Origin: J027 sp965215855
GTDB lineage: Bacteria; Chloroflexota; Anaerolineae; Aggregatilineales; J027
Assembly (NCBI GenBank): GCA_965215855.1
Contig: CBDCER010000003.1
Span: 3,038,001-3,102,000, forward strand
DNA: 64,000 bases
Direction: 5' to 3'
In this document: piece by piece, positions 33,103 to 41,341 of the stretch
Layout of the letters: every line of letters begins with the position of its first letter
How positions within the stretch are numbered: position 1 is the stretch's first letter
Notes under the pieces: generated by a model
The model's database searches: none
Told to the model about the DNA's origin: nothing
What the model saw: only the letters and a program-made list of their open reading frames with translations
Translations under genes and position numbers: made by a program

Positions 33103-33798
33103 GTGGGAAAGGCAAAAATCTTGCTGATTGAAGGCAAGCGGACGAGTAAACGTCTGTCATTTGCCGAACCACTGCAACGTCGCTATATGGTTGTGCTGGC
33201 GACTACTGGACAACATGCACTTGAGATTGTATCGAAAACGTTGCCAGATGTCATCGTTTTAAATGCCGCATCTATGCGAACTACTGGACAACGGATTTGC
33301 AATACACTGCGGGCCAGGTTTCCGGAGACCCCGATTATTCATATCTTGAAAGCACCATCACCAGGAGCTAAATCACCGCGCCGCCGCAAGAAATCGTCAG
33401 GCGCAAATAGTGATGTTGCGGTGACACTGACATTGCCGTTTACCGCTCGAAAACTGATTAATCGGATTGAACGTTTCATTGTTGATAAAAATGGCAAAGT
33501 GCTAGTTGCAGCGTCAATACGGTTGAATCTAGAAAACCGAGTCTTGACCACACCCAATAAAGAAATACGATTGACTCCCAAACTGACGCGTTTGTTGGAG
33601 TTGTTCATACGTCACCCCAACAAAGTTCTGGAGCGGCGTTTTCTGATGGAACAGGTCTGGCAGACGGATTATTTGGGAGATACACGCACACTGGATGTCC
33701 ATATTCGGTGGATTCGAGAAGCCATTGAGGAAACGCCTGGCAAACCCACTTTCCTAAAAACTGTGCGGGGTAAGGGTTATATTTTCTATCTTAACTAA
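33103..33798 (+). CDS. OmpR/PhoB-type DNA-binding protein with degenerate receiver
   Basis: 231 residues. The GTG at 33103 sits 7 nt after AGGTGAG; a GTG three codons earlier overlaps that site. The N-terminal receiver-like domain (about 1-120) lacks the acidic pair (ILLIEGK) and has Asn54 in place of the phospho-acceptor Asp (VIVLNAAS). A basic linker (SPRRRKKSS) follows. The C-terminal winged helix is typical: LTPKLTRLLELFIRHPNKVL, a recognition helix in DTRTLDVHIRWIREAIE and the TVRGKGYIF wing. It probably binds DNA without phosphorylation. No kinase gene is adjacent. Confidence 0.87.
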   Translation: MGKAKILLIEGKRTSKRLSFAEPLQRRYMVVLATTGQHALEIVSKTLPDVIVLNAASMRTTGQRICNTLRARFPETPIIHILKAPSPGAKSPRRRKKSSGANSDVAVTLTLPFTARKLINRIERFIVDKNGKVLVAASIRLNLENRVLTTPNKEIRLTPKLTRLLELFIRHPNKVLERRFLMEQVWQTDYLGDTRTLDVHIRWIREAIEETPGKPTFLKTVRGKGYIFYLN

Positions 33799-33802
33799 CC
33801 TG

Positions 33803-34405
33803 CTAAACGTGAGGTGGCGACCACCGGACGCCAGGCAGGACTTCATCATAATCCTCGGGGTTGGTTCCCAATTGTCTCAAAACACTATCCTGTGCCAGAA
33901 AGTGCCCACGTTTCAGAAATGCCTGACAAGAGTCGGGGGCACTTGCTAATTCAGCTGACAATTGGCAATCGCGGTTCCAGCCAATGCAGGCGATTTCAAA
34001 GGCAACTATGTTGTATAGTTTCAGAGCCAGCGACTTATAGGCTTCATGAACAGCAACCAGACTGAGGTCTTCTATTGATGACAATGCGAATGAGCCTTCC
34101 GGGACAATCAATGAGATGCACTCGAACAGCGAGCGCGTCATCAATACATCCAGTCCCACTTGGTGCTGGCCTATGGTCAATAAACCATGTTGTGTAAAAG
34201 TAGCGGTGGGGGCTGGCGTTTTGATTTCCGTGGCTTGAGGTTTGGGCGCGTCTGGGATAAAGCGGCTAACGAATGGACCTTGTATTTGTCTGAATGACCA
34301 TAAGTCCCTGGTGAGACGTACCCATTGTACATCGCGCAGGGTGGCAAAGCTCATATTCAGTTCAAAATTCTTGCCAGACCAGTATTTTTCAGCGCGTGTA
34401 CTCAT
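33803..34405 (-). CDS. Hypothetical protein, Fur-operon member
   Basis: 200 residues with a strong AAGGAGT site 5 nt upstream. No signal peptide, membrane helix or recognised domain. The N-terminal 65 residues contain a Trp/Arg-rich segment (WVRLTRDLWSF), followed by a Pro/Thr linker and a mainly helical C-terminal part. It lies 12 nt after the zinc-ribbon gene, and the stops of this gene and the convergent regulator are 4 nt apart. Function unknown. Confidence 0.6.
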   Translation of the reverse strand: MSTRAEKYWSGKNFELNMSFATLRDVQWVRLTRDLWSFRQIQGPFVSRFIPDAPKPQATEIKTPAPTATFTQHGLLTIGQHQVGLDVLMTRSLFECISLIVPEGSFALSSIEDLSLVAVHEAYKSLALKLYNIVAFEIACIGWNRDCQLSAELASAPDSCQAFLKRGHFLAQDSVLRQLGTNPEDYDEVLPGVRWSPPHV

Positions 34406-34417
34406 CTTTACTCCTTC

Positions 34418-35134
34418 CTAAACAGTATTTGTCCAGCGCAAATAGACGCTTTGTTGGCAACATTGTGGGCAATACCCGGGTGTTTTCTGTGCCTCGGTTT
34501 GGCGGCGACGTTCCAATTGTAGGCGGCGCTTTTTTGCAGTTTCGAATGCGCTTGCTACAAAGGACGGCCAGCGATCTAAATCTGGCGGTGTGGTTTCAAG
34601 TAGGATAAGAGCATGAGCCTGGAGATTAAGCTGGCGATGTAGAATGTTGTGAAAGCGGTTGATAGCCTCAACCTCAGCAGCCAGGGTTTGCACCGCGAAC
34701 TCTGGTGTGATTTTTTGTTGATGGGTGGCGTAGGTTTCAGCTGTGACCATCTGTTGTAGGGCTGTCAGCTTTTGGAGCAACCAGTTCTGAGTTTCGATTT
34801 GGGTATCCAGATAAAAGGGAAGTTGATTCAAAATTTGGCCGCCGTGCATGGGGTGATGACACGTTGGACATGTAGGTACTGGTGTGGTGGACACTGCACC
34901 ATCAAAATAGCGATAATATGCCTCTTCCAATGGGATTCCTGCTTGACTAATATGCAGGGCACGTCGGGCTGTTGCATAATGTTCAGGACAGATGTAATCT
35001 TCCCAGAATCCTGTGGCAAGATCATTGGTGATAGGTGCAATGTTCTCTGTACCATTGAATGGAATAAGCGCCCGCACGGTGGTTTGCCATTGGCAGGCAA
35101 TACATTGGATGTCCCAGCGGAGACTATTGTTCAT
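34418..35134 (-). CDS. Zinc-ribbon protein of unknown function, coupled to fur
   Basis: 238 residues from the ATG at 35134, overlapping the end of the Fur-like gene by 11 nt. Three Cys pairs are visible: CIAC near residue 12, CPTCHH near 100 and CPQC near the C-terminus, with a helical middle segment. This looks like separate zinc-binding knuckles. I do not recognise the family. Coupling to a metal regulator suggests a metal-related role, which is inference only. Confidence 0.62.
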   Translation of the reverse strand: MNNSLRWDIQCIACQWQTTVRALIPFNGTENIAPITNDLATGFWEDYICPEHYATARRALHISQAGIPLEEAYYRYFDGAVSTTPVPTCPTCHHPMHGGQILNQLPFYLDTQIETQNWLLQKLTALQQMVTAETYATHQQKITPEFAVQTLAAEVEAINRFHNILHRQLNLQAHALILLETTPPDLDRWPSFVASAFETAKKRRLQLERRRQTEAQKTPGYCPQCCQQSVYLRWTNTV

Positions 35135-35555
35135 GACAATCCTGGCATTGACCGAAAAATTCAAGCAGGTGACCCTCCACCACAAAACCAAAGCGAGTTT
35201 CCAGTTGTTGCTTTAAATCGTCCAGCGGGCAGTCGTCAAAGTGGATAACACGGCCACACAATTGACACACCAGGTGGTGGTGATGCCCACCGATGATGAC
35301 TGCATATCTCGCATTAGGGCCGCCCTGAAACACGGGCCGGATCATCCCCAGTCCTGTGAATAACTCCAGCGCTCGATAGACGCTCATCCTGCCAATAGAC
35401 GAATCGCGTTGGGCAACGGCCTCCACAACTTCTGGGGCGGTCAAATGACGCTGATCGGACATTAGAATTTCAGCAACCAATCGGCGCGGACGGGTGAATT
35501 TATAGCCCGCGTTATGCAGGATATTGATGATCAGGTGTTCGGTATCTCTGTACAT
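35124..35555 (-). CDS. Fur-family metalloregulator
   Basis: 143 residues. The N-terminal winged helix (FTRPRRLVAEILM ... SIGRMSVYRALELF) and dimerisation domain with the metal-binding GHHHHLVCQLCG and a second Cys pair (CQDC) at the C-terminus match the Fur/Zur/PerR group. Whether it senses iron, zinc or peroxide cannot be settled by eye. The neighbouring FbpABC-like operon makes iron the first guess. It heads a three-gene operon with its own promoter. Confidence 0.93.
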   Translation of the reverse strand: MYRDTEHLIINILHNAGYKFTRPRRLVAEILMSDQRHLTAPEVVEAVAQRDSSIGRMSVYRALELFTGLGMIRPVFQGGPNARYAVIIGGHHHHLVCQLCGRVIHFDDCPLDDLKQQLETRFGFVVEGHLLEFFGQCQDCHEQ

Positions 35556-35577
35556 GGTTTAGGCCTTCTTAAGCCAT

Positions 35578-35606
35578 AGCATAGTCGCTCCGACGGTAGC
35601 ACACAA
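35578..35606 (-). promoter_or_regulatory. Promoter of the fur-like operon
   Basis: On the minus strand, TTGTGT (35606-35601) and TATGCT (35583-35578) are 17 bp apart, about 23 nt before the start codon. No clear Fur-box palindrome was seen. Confidence 0.5.
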
Positions 35607-35613
35607 GTACGAA

Positions 35614-35988
35614 TTAATTGCCTGTCATGATGCCACGTAGTACCAATCCGAAGAGGATAATTCCGGCCAGAACATAGCTTCCAACAGCCGGGCGTTTTTC
35701 CGCCGTGAGTTCGACATAGACAAAAAAGGGCAGGGCGACGCTTGCGCCGACGCCGTAGACCATGTGGACGTCTGGCTCCAGCGGACGTCCACCTTGAAAG
35801 TACATCAGAAAACCCAATATGACCTGGATAACAACTGTGACTGTCACGCTATAAGCCAGGGTGCGAATCCATGGTTCGGCATCTTTTTTACGAAATATTT
35901 GTAGCAGGGCAGCAGCCAGAACAATGAGCGCCGAAGCGATCAGCGCCCGACTATTCCAGTAATGAATGCTGTAGATCAAATCGTACAT
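35614..35988 (-). CDS. Small four-helix membrane protein
   Basis: 124 residues, about four transmembrane helices. Histidines near the start (SIHYWNSR) and in the third helix region (DVHMVYGVG) are placed as haem ligands might be, as in cytochrome b561/CtaA-like proteins, but this is a guess. Its start codon overlaps the stop of the upstream gene (TAATG), so both are made together at the end of the transporter operon. Confidence 0.65.
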   Translation of the reverse strand: MYDLIYSIHYWNSRALIASALIVLAAALLQIFRKKDAEPWIRTLAYSVTVTVVIQVILGFLMYFQGGRPLEPDVHMVYGVGASVALPFFVYVELTAEKRPAVGSYVLAGIILFGLVLRGIMTGN

Positions 35989-36746
35989 TAACTGATGCTC
36001 CGGCGAGATGATGCGGATTTGGTGGTGGACACACGGCGTGGTGTGATATTGAGTAAAGCCGCGGCTAGGCGCGGGGCGCTGCGAGTAGCGAGCAGGTAGC
36101 CCACATAAATTAGGGAGACACCTATCGTATCACCCAGGTATTTGAATTCGGGATAACCAGCCCGGATCAGTAATCCGGTGGTGGCGGGAAGCAGTGCGCC
36201 GATGGCGATAAACCAGTTGCCCAGCACGCGCTCTGGCATGATGGCTTTGCGGCGGAAAAGATAGCCGGAGTAGACAGCACCACCAACTAATAGCAGCGTG
36301 CCCCAGCCGTTGAGCATGGGCGTGAAGATGCGGACGCCGTCTTCGGGCATGATGGCGCGGAAGGTGGTGGTCAGGTCTTGGCCTTGTTGCCAGCCGTCGG
36401 CGTCTAGGGGGGTAATGGCGACCCAAAAGGCGGTCATCAGCGACAATACGGACAGGATGGCCCATAGATAGCGGGTGATGTTGCTGCGCCGGGCCAATAG
36501 AAAGGCCGTGCCCTGACCCAACCAGGGGGCGACGACCATCGCGCCAGCCCAATACCAGAGTTTGAAAAAGACCGGACTCCAGAACTGCCACAGGATGACC
36601 TGGCTGAAGGTTCCGAGGAAGAAAAAGGTTAATCCCATGCCCCACGCCAGTAGATGACGGCTGCGTTGTTCATGCCAGCGGCGCAACACTGATAGCGCAA
36701 AAACACCTGTGATGATGGCGCTTGCGAGAGAAATCCAAAAAGACAT
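35988..36746 (-). CDS. Polytopic membrane protein, seven helices
   Basis: 252 residues; the ATG at 36746 is chosen because the ATG five codons earlier overlaps its AAAGGAG ribosome site. About seven hydrophobic helices, with a Trp/His-rich first third (RWHEQRSRHLLAWGMG, LWYWAGAMVVAPWLGQG). The C-terminal 30 residues are basic and Ser-rich. No family recognised. It lies 25 nt after the ATPase gene and is coupled to the next small membrane protein. Confidence 0.65.
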   Translation of the reverse strand: MSFWISLASAIITGVFALSVLRRWHEQRSRHLLAWGMGLTFFFLGTFSQVILWQFWSPVFFKLWYWAGAMVVAPWLGQGTAFLLARRSNITRYLWAILSVLSLMTAFWVAITPLDADGWQQGQDLTTTFRAIMPEDGVRIFTPMLNGWGTLLLVGGAVYSGYLFRRKAIMPERVLGNWFIAIGALLPATTGLLIRAGYPEFKYLGDTIGVSLIYVGYLLATRSAPRLAAALLNITPRRVSTTKSASSRRSIS

Positions 36747-36771
36747 CGCGGCTCCTTTCAACCGCGTCTGA

Positions 36772-37800
36772 TTATAACGATTTTGGGTAAGCGATGGCAG
36801 GTGCAGATAGTGTGATCCTCACCCGCTGGCCGGAGAAAAAGTGTGTTTCTGGTGATGAACGTGCCAGTAGTGTTGTGTCGTTGAGGTGGAGTTTAATCAG
36901 TTGATCGTGGCCTAGATAGGTGATCTGGATGATTTCGGCAGACCCGGCCTCATCAGGCATCAGTCGTAGCGATTCGGGGCGCAGCATTAAGTCAACAGGG
37001 CCGTGAATTGGCGCGTGCAGTTGAACGGTCCCTAGAATGCACTGTGCCGTGTCGCCGTTTGCGTTGGCGGGGATGAAATTGGCAGTACCGACGAAACTGG
37101 CGATGTTTGGCGTGGCGGGGGTTTGATAGATTGAACGGGGCGAGGCGATTTGCTGTAATGTGCCGTCTAACATCACGCCGACTTCGTCCGCAAAACTGAA
37201 AGCTTCTTCCTGATCGTGTGTAACCAAAATGACGGTGACGCTCGTTGATTTGAGAATGCGGTGCATATCCTGACGCACCTGAAGACGCAGGCCTGCATCC
37301 AAATTGGAAAACGGCTCGTCGAGCAACATGATGGATGGAGCTGGAGCCAATGCGCGGGCCAGAGCGACTCGTTGTTGTTGTCCACCAGAAAGTTCATAAG
37401 GCATACGCTTTTCCAGGCCGCTTAAGCCAACCAGTTCCAGAAGTTCGCTCATGCGCTGGTGTTGTTGGTGACGTGGACCGTGCAAACCGTAGGTGATATT
37501 TCGGAAAACGTTCATGTGGGGAAAAAGAGCATAATCTTGAAAGACAAGTCCGATTTGCCGGCGATTGGGTGGAATCCAAGTGTCGTTGGCGGCGACGGTT
37601 CTGCTGTTGATCTGCATGGTTCCTGATGTGGGGCGTTCCAGACCAGCGATCAGGCGTAGCGAGGTTGTTTTGCCGCACCCGCTGGGGCCAAGCAACGCTA
37701 GAAATTGACCATTGTTGAGGGATAGGCTCAGATCGTGGACGGCGGTGGTGTCTCTAAATGTTTTGGTGATGTTGTTGCAGATCAGGGCTATTTCATTCAT
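36772..37800 (-). CDS. ABC transporter ATP-binding subunit, FbpC-like
   Basis: 342 residues. Walker A GPSGCGKTT, Q-loop VFQDYALFPHM, signature LSGGQQQR, Walker B IMLLDEPFSNLD, His loop VTHDQEEA, followed by a C-terminal TOBE-like domain (about 240-340). This is the CUT1/Fe3+/polyamine class of importer ATPases. The double-length permease next to it fits the iron(III) (FbpBC) type. Its start overlaps the permease stop by 8 nt. Confidence 0.92.
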   Translation of the reverse strand: MNEIALICNNITKTFRDTTAVHDLSLSLNNGQFLALLGPSGCGKTTSLRLIAGLERPTSGTMQINSRTVAANDTWIPPNRRQIGLVFQDYALFPHMNVFRNITYGLHGPRHQQHQRMSELLELVGLSGLEKRMPYELSGGQQQRVALARALAPAPSIMLLDEPFSNLDAGLRLQVRQDMHRILKSTSVTVILVTHDQEEAFSFADEVGVMLDGTLQQIASPRSIYQTPATPNIASFVGTANFIPANANGDTAQCILGTVQLHAPIHGPVDLMLRPESLRLMPDEAGSAEIIQITYLGHDQLIKLHLNDTTLLARSSPETHFFSGQRVRITLSAPAIAYPKSL

Positions 37801-39343
37801 GGTCGGATTCCAGAATATAAATCAACGAAAGGGCCGAGACAATGAGCATAACCAGGGCAGGTGCAGCAGCGCGGGCGTAAAATGCTTCTTCGGTGGCCGA
37901 CCAGATCTGGGTTGCCAGTGTGTTGTAACCTGTGGGAGCCAGGATGAGGGTCACCGGGAGTTCTTTCATCACGGTCAAGAAAACAAGGGCTGCTCCTGCT
38001 ATCCAACCGGAACGGATCAATGGTAGGGTGATGGTTCGCAGGGTGGTCAGGCGGCTTTTGCCGAGTGTCAGGGCGCTTTCTTCGAGGTGTGGATTGACTT
38101 GCAATAATGAGGCGCTGAGGGGGCCAATCATTTGTGGCAGAAAGCGCACGAGATAGGCAAAGATTAGGAGTGGTAGAGTCTGGTAAAGGGCGCTATCGAC
38201 GCGGCGGGCAAAATAGACCAGGGCAATTGCCACGACTACACCCGGCAGTGAGAATCCAAGATGTGAGGCGATTCGTACAAGATGGCTGAAGTAGTCCGGA
38301 TAACGCACTTGCAAGAAAACGAGTGGCAAGGCGACAAGACCGGCGAGGGCGGCTGTGGCTCCGGCGACGCGCATGGATCGCTGTAGTGGCTCCAAGATGG
38401 CATTCAGAGTTTCGCCTTCTTGCAGGCCATTGATGAGCCAGTAGAGGATCACGCCAGTGGGGGCGATGAGCGCCAGAGTGACGATTATGGTGCAGAATAA
38501 AAGAGCTGGAATCTGCCACTTGCCGAGATGGGTGCGTGGCGATATGTGTTTGGAGCTTCGGCGATAGTAGGCACGGCTGTTGCGCCAACCGGAAAAACTC
38601 AACAGGATCACGGCCAGGGCTACCAGCAATAGTGATAGGGCGGCGGTTTGTTCGGGGTGTAGCAGGTAGCGGCGGAAAATGACACGGGTAAAGGCGTTGT
38701 AGCGCATGAAGGCCACTGCGCCAAAATCGCTGAGGGCGTAGAGCGTCGCCAGCAATGCACCGGTCTGGATAGAGGGCAGGAGTTGGGGGAAGGTAATGCG
38801 GCGGAAGGTTTCCCAGGGGCCTTTGCCCAGGCCGCGTGAGGCGGCTTCTAATTGAGGATCAAGCCCCTTCAGACCAGCTCGCACACTGAGAAATACGTAG
38901 GGAAAGGTGACAAGGGTGATAGATAGCCATGCGCCCATGAAACCGTAGATTTCTGGCAAACGCTCAACCCTAAAGATGGTTTCCAGGCTGCTTTGGAGCA
39001 TCCCTTTGGGGCCGAAAGCGGCGATTAAGGCGAATGCGCCGACGTAAGATGGAATGACCAGTGGCAGGGTGCAGAGCAGTGTCCACAGTTGGCGTCCATA
39101 CAAATCGGTGCGAACGGTGAGCCAGGCCAGCGGTACACCTATGATGGTCGAGGTGAGACCGACTGCCAGTGCCAGTTTCAGGCTATTCCATACGCTGCGA
39201 GTGAGTTCACTGGTGATATAAGACCAACCCGCCGCCGGATCGTCGCCAGCACGGATAATGAGATAGGCCAGGGGCAGCAACAATAATGCTACCAGCACCA
39301 GACTGGTTACGCGCAGCCATAACAGGGGAGGGAGTTGCCGCAT
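37793..39343 (-). CDS. ABC transporter permease, FbpB-like double permease
   Basis: 516 residues from the ATG at 39343, chosen because it directly follows the preceding gene and starts before the first helix. About twelve transmembrane helices carry two binding-protein-dependent transport domains. The EAA-like loops read EAASRGLGKGPWETFRRITFPQL and EESALTLGKSRLTTLRTITLPL (each shown here in part). This fused permease is characteristic of iron(III) and related importers. Confidence 0.9.
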   Translation of the reverse strand: MRQLPPLLWLRVTSLVLVALLLLPLAYLIIRAGDDPAAGWSYITSELTRSVWNSLKLALAVGLTSTIIGVPLAWLTVRTDLYGRQLWTLLCTLPLVIPSYVGAFALIAAFGPKGMLQSSLETIFRVERLPEIYGFMGAWLSITLVTFPYVFLSVRAGLKGLDPQLEAASRGLGKGPWETFRRITFPQLLPSIQTGALLATLYALSDFGAVAFMRYNAFTRVIFRRYLLHPEQTAALSLLLVALAVILLSFSGWRNSRAYYRRSSKHISPRTHLGKWQIPALLFCTIIVTLALIAPTGVILYWLINGLQEGETLNAILEPLQRSMRVAGATAALAGLVALPLVFLQVRYPDYFSHLVRIASHLGFSLPGVVVAIALVYFARRVDSALYQTLPLLIFAYLVRFLPQMIGPLSASLLQVNPHLEESALTLGKSRLTTLRTITLPLIRSGWIAGAALVFLTVMKELPVTLILAPTGYNTLATQIWSATEEAFYARAAAPALVMLIVSALSLIYILESDHE

Positions 39344-39345
39344 TG

Positions 39346-39687
39346 TCAGCTGAGTAGTTGCCGAATCCCCATCATGGAGCCAAGCGCAACTGCCCAGACC
39401 ACGTAGCCAAAGGCGATAATCGGAACCAAGCTCCAACCGGCTTTCGCGGCGTACCATGCCGCAGCAATGAATAAAACGGTTGGAATGATGCTGAAAAACA
39501 TGCCTGCATTAAACTCTACCAACTTTTCCTGATTGCCATTGTTGGCGATGTAAATAATCCAGATGCCGATAGGCAACTTGGTGGGCATTGTGGCACTGAT
39601 GGCAGCGATGGTGTGCGAGCGTTCACTGAGAATAGCGAGCAAAATGATGAAAAGAACAGAAATGCTGACGGTGATCAATTTTTCCAT
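39346..39687 (-). CDS. Small membrane protein within the transporter operon (DUF3147/GlpM-like?)
   Basis: 113 residues with about four helices. The SATMPTKLPIGIWIIY segment resembles the conserved motif of small GlpM/DUF3147-type membrane proteins, but the match is by eye only. It sits 1 nt after the binding-protein gene and 2 nt before the permease gene, so it is a true operon member. Confidence 0.6.
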   Translation of the reverse strand: MEKLITVSISVLFIILLAILSERSHTIAAISATMPTKLPIGIWIIYIANNGNQEKLVEFNAGMFFSIIPTVLFIAAAWYAAKAGWSLVPIIAFGYVVWAVALGSMMGIRQLLS

Positions 39688-39688
39688 A

Positions 39689-40372
39689 TTAGTGTGTCGA
39701 TGCTACCTGATTTGGTCGATTCTGACGATCAATGATAGCATCACTGTCAAATTGTACAGCGAAATCGACGAATTCTAAGGTTTCTAGCATCGCGGTATCA
39801 GCGACATAAGCGGATAGTGATAGTAAGCCGGTGCTTTCAGCAAGGTGTAGTTGAGTTTGCGGCAAATAGGATAGGCTGAGGAATAGTTGGGCAAGGGGTT
39901 TGCTATTGGCCGATTGGGCGATAGCGATGGCGCTGATAGTGAGTATGTCACCATTTATCTGCCCACTGTAACCAATCCAGCGGTTGTTTGGGTCACGAAA
40001 AACTGAATTGACGCTCCACATCAAATCGGGTGGTAGAGTGTCAATCAGATCGGCTTTGAGCAAAGGAACCAGGACACTAATGTCATGGGCCAGAATCAAG
40101 TCAGCGTTGGTTTGCTGGATGGTGGCGGAATTCAGGTCATTTGTGTTTATGGGAACAATATGGATAATTGCTGGGTTTTGCGCCTGGAATGAGTCGATCA
40201 ATGGTATCAAGTAGTCGGGCGACGCAGTGGTCAGAATGACAAGCGTTTCGTCATTGGCCTCAGAGATTGACATCAAGTGGGTGTCATCATTACTGGGTAG
40301 GGGGATAATCATAATGATCAGAGCAATGATGAAGATAGACCAACTCAAGAGCGTGCGGCTGCGATGCAACAT
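39689..40372 (-). CDS. Short, membrane-anchored solute-binding protein
   Basis: 227 residues, against about 320-350 for FbpA-type binding proteins. One N-terminal hydrophobic anchor or uncleaved signal (about 8-25), then a lobe with LVILTTASPDYLIPLIDSF and ADLILAHDISVLVPL, and the FRDPNNRWIGYSGQ motif that in FbpA proteins precedes the second lobe. After it the sequence jumps to a segment like the family C-terminus (SKPLAQLFLSLSYLPQTQ). Most of the second lobe is missing, with the frame open. First gene of the transporter operon. Confidence 0.75.
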   Translation of the reverse strand: MLHRSRTLLSWSIFIIALIIMIIPLPSNDDTHLMSISEANDETLVILTTASPDYLIPLIDSFQAQNPAIIHIVPINTNDLNSATIQQTNADLILAHDISVLVPLLKADLIDTLPPDLMWSVNSVFRDPNNRWIGYSGQINGDILTISAIAIAQSANSKPLAQLFLSLSYLPQTQLHLAESTGLLSLSAYVADTAMLETLEFVDFAVQFDSDAIIDRQNRPNQVASTH

Positions 40373-40512
40373 TCAAATAATATCCTTTTCTTGAGTCTCA
40401 AATTACCAGCCAGTCAATCCCCTGACAACTGTTGGCGTTAAGACTGGAATTAACTACGGATATGGCACAGAATTAACGCGGGTAAAGAATTGTTGATTTG
40501 AGGAGAGAAGAC

Positions 40513-41322
40513 ATGAGCGAGGCCGCTTTTTCAGAAAAGGTTGTGGTGATTACTGGTGCGTCGAGCGGGATTGGGCGCGAACTGGCTTATCAACTGGCGG
40601 ATCAGGGCGCGTGGCTGGTGCTGGCATCACGAGATGCTGATCGTTTGGAGGCAGTGGCGACAATGTGCCGAGAACGAGGTGGCAAGGCGTTGGTCGTGCC
40701 GACGGATGTGGCGATTCGTGATCAATGTGAGAATTTGATCGCTCAGACCATAAACGAATATGGACGGCTGGATGCGCTGGTCAACAATGCAGGCATAACC
40801 ATGTGGGCCATGTTCGATGATATACAAGATTTGACGATGATTGAACGCATTATGCAGGTGAATTATATGGGCAGCGTCTATTGTACATATTTTGCATTGC
40901 CACATTTGAAGAAATCGAACGGGCGATTGGTGGGTGTGTCGAGCCTGACAGGGAAGATGGGCATACCAACTCGTAGTGCATATTCAGCCAGCAAACACGC
41001 GATGGCGGGCTTTTTTGATACGCTGCGAATCGAACTGGCGGCGAAGGGCGTGTCGGTGACAATGATTTATCCGGGTTTTGTGCAAACAGAAGTGCGCGAG
41101 CGAGCGTTTGGGCCGGATGGGAAGCCGTTGGGTGAAAGCCCAGCGCAAGAGAGTAAAATGATGACGGCAGAGGAATGTGCCAGTATTATTGTGCGGGCAA
41201 TGGCGAAGCGTAAACGCGAGGTTGTGATGACAGCCAGAGGTAAAGTTGGACAATGGTTGAAGTTGTTAGCGCCGGGCGTGGTGGAACGTATTGCACGGAA
41301 AGCGATAGAACAAGGACATTGA
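40513..41322 (+). CDS. Short-chain dehydrogenase/reductase
   Basis: 269 residues from the ATG at 40513, AGGAGAG 5 nt upstream. Classical SDR motifs: cofactor loop TGASSGIG, NNAG, and catalytic SSLTG ... YSASK. The C-terminal region (KRKREVVMTARGKVGQW) resembles membrane-associated SDRs of lipid metabolism (DHRS7-like). NAD(P)-dependent; the substrate is unknown. Confidence 0.92.
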   Translation: MSEAAFSEKVVVITGASSGIGRELAYQLADQGAWLVLASRDADRLEAVATMCRERGGKALVVPTDVAIRDQCENLIAQTINEYGRLDALVNNAGITMWAMFDDIQDLTMIERIMQVNYMGSVYCTYFALPHLKKSNGRLVGVSSLTGKMGIPTRSAYSASKHAMAGFFDTLRIELAAKGVSVTMIYPGFVQTEVRERAFGPDGKPLGESPAQESKMMTAEECASIIVRAMAKRKREVVMTARGKVGQWLKLLAPGVVERIARKAIEQGH

Positions 41323-41341
41323 AAACGATTGAAGATTGCTC

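Noticed and set aside
35614..36746. Rhodopsin or cytochrome oxidase subunits
   Set aside because: Helix number and scattered His suggested this, but no retinal lysine or haem-copper motif is visible; left as unknown membrane proteins.
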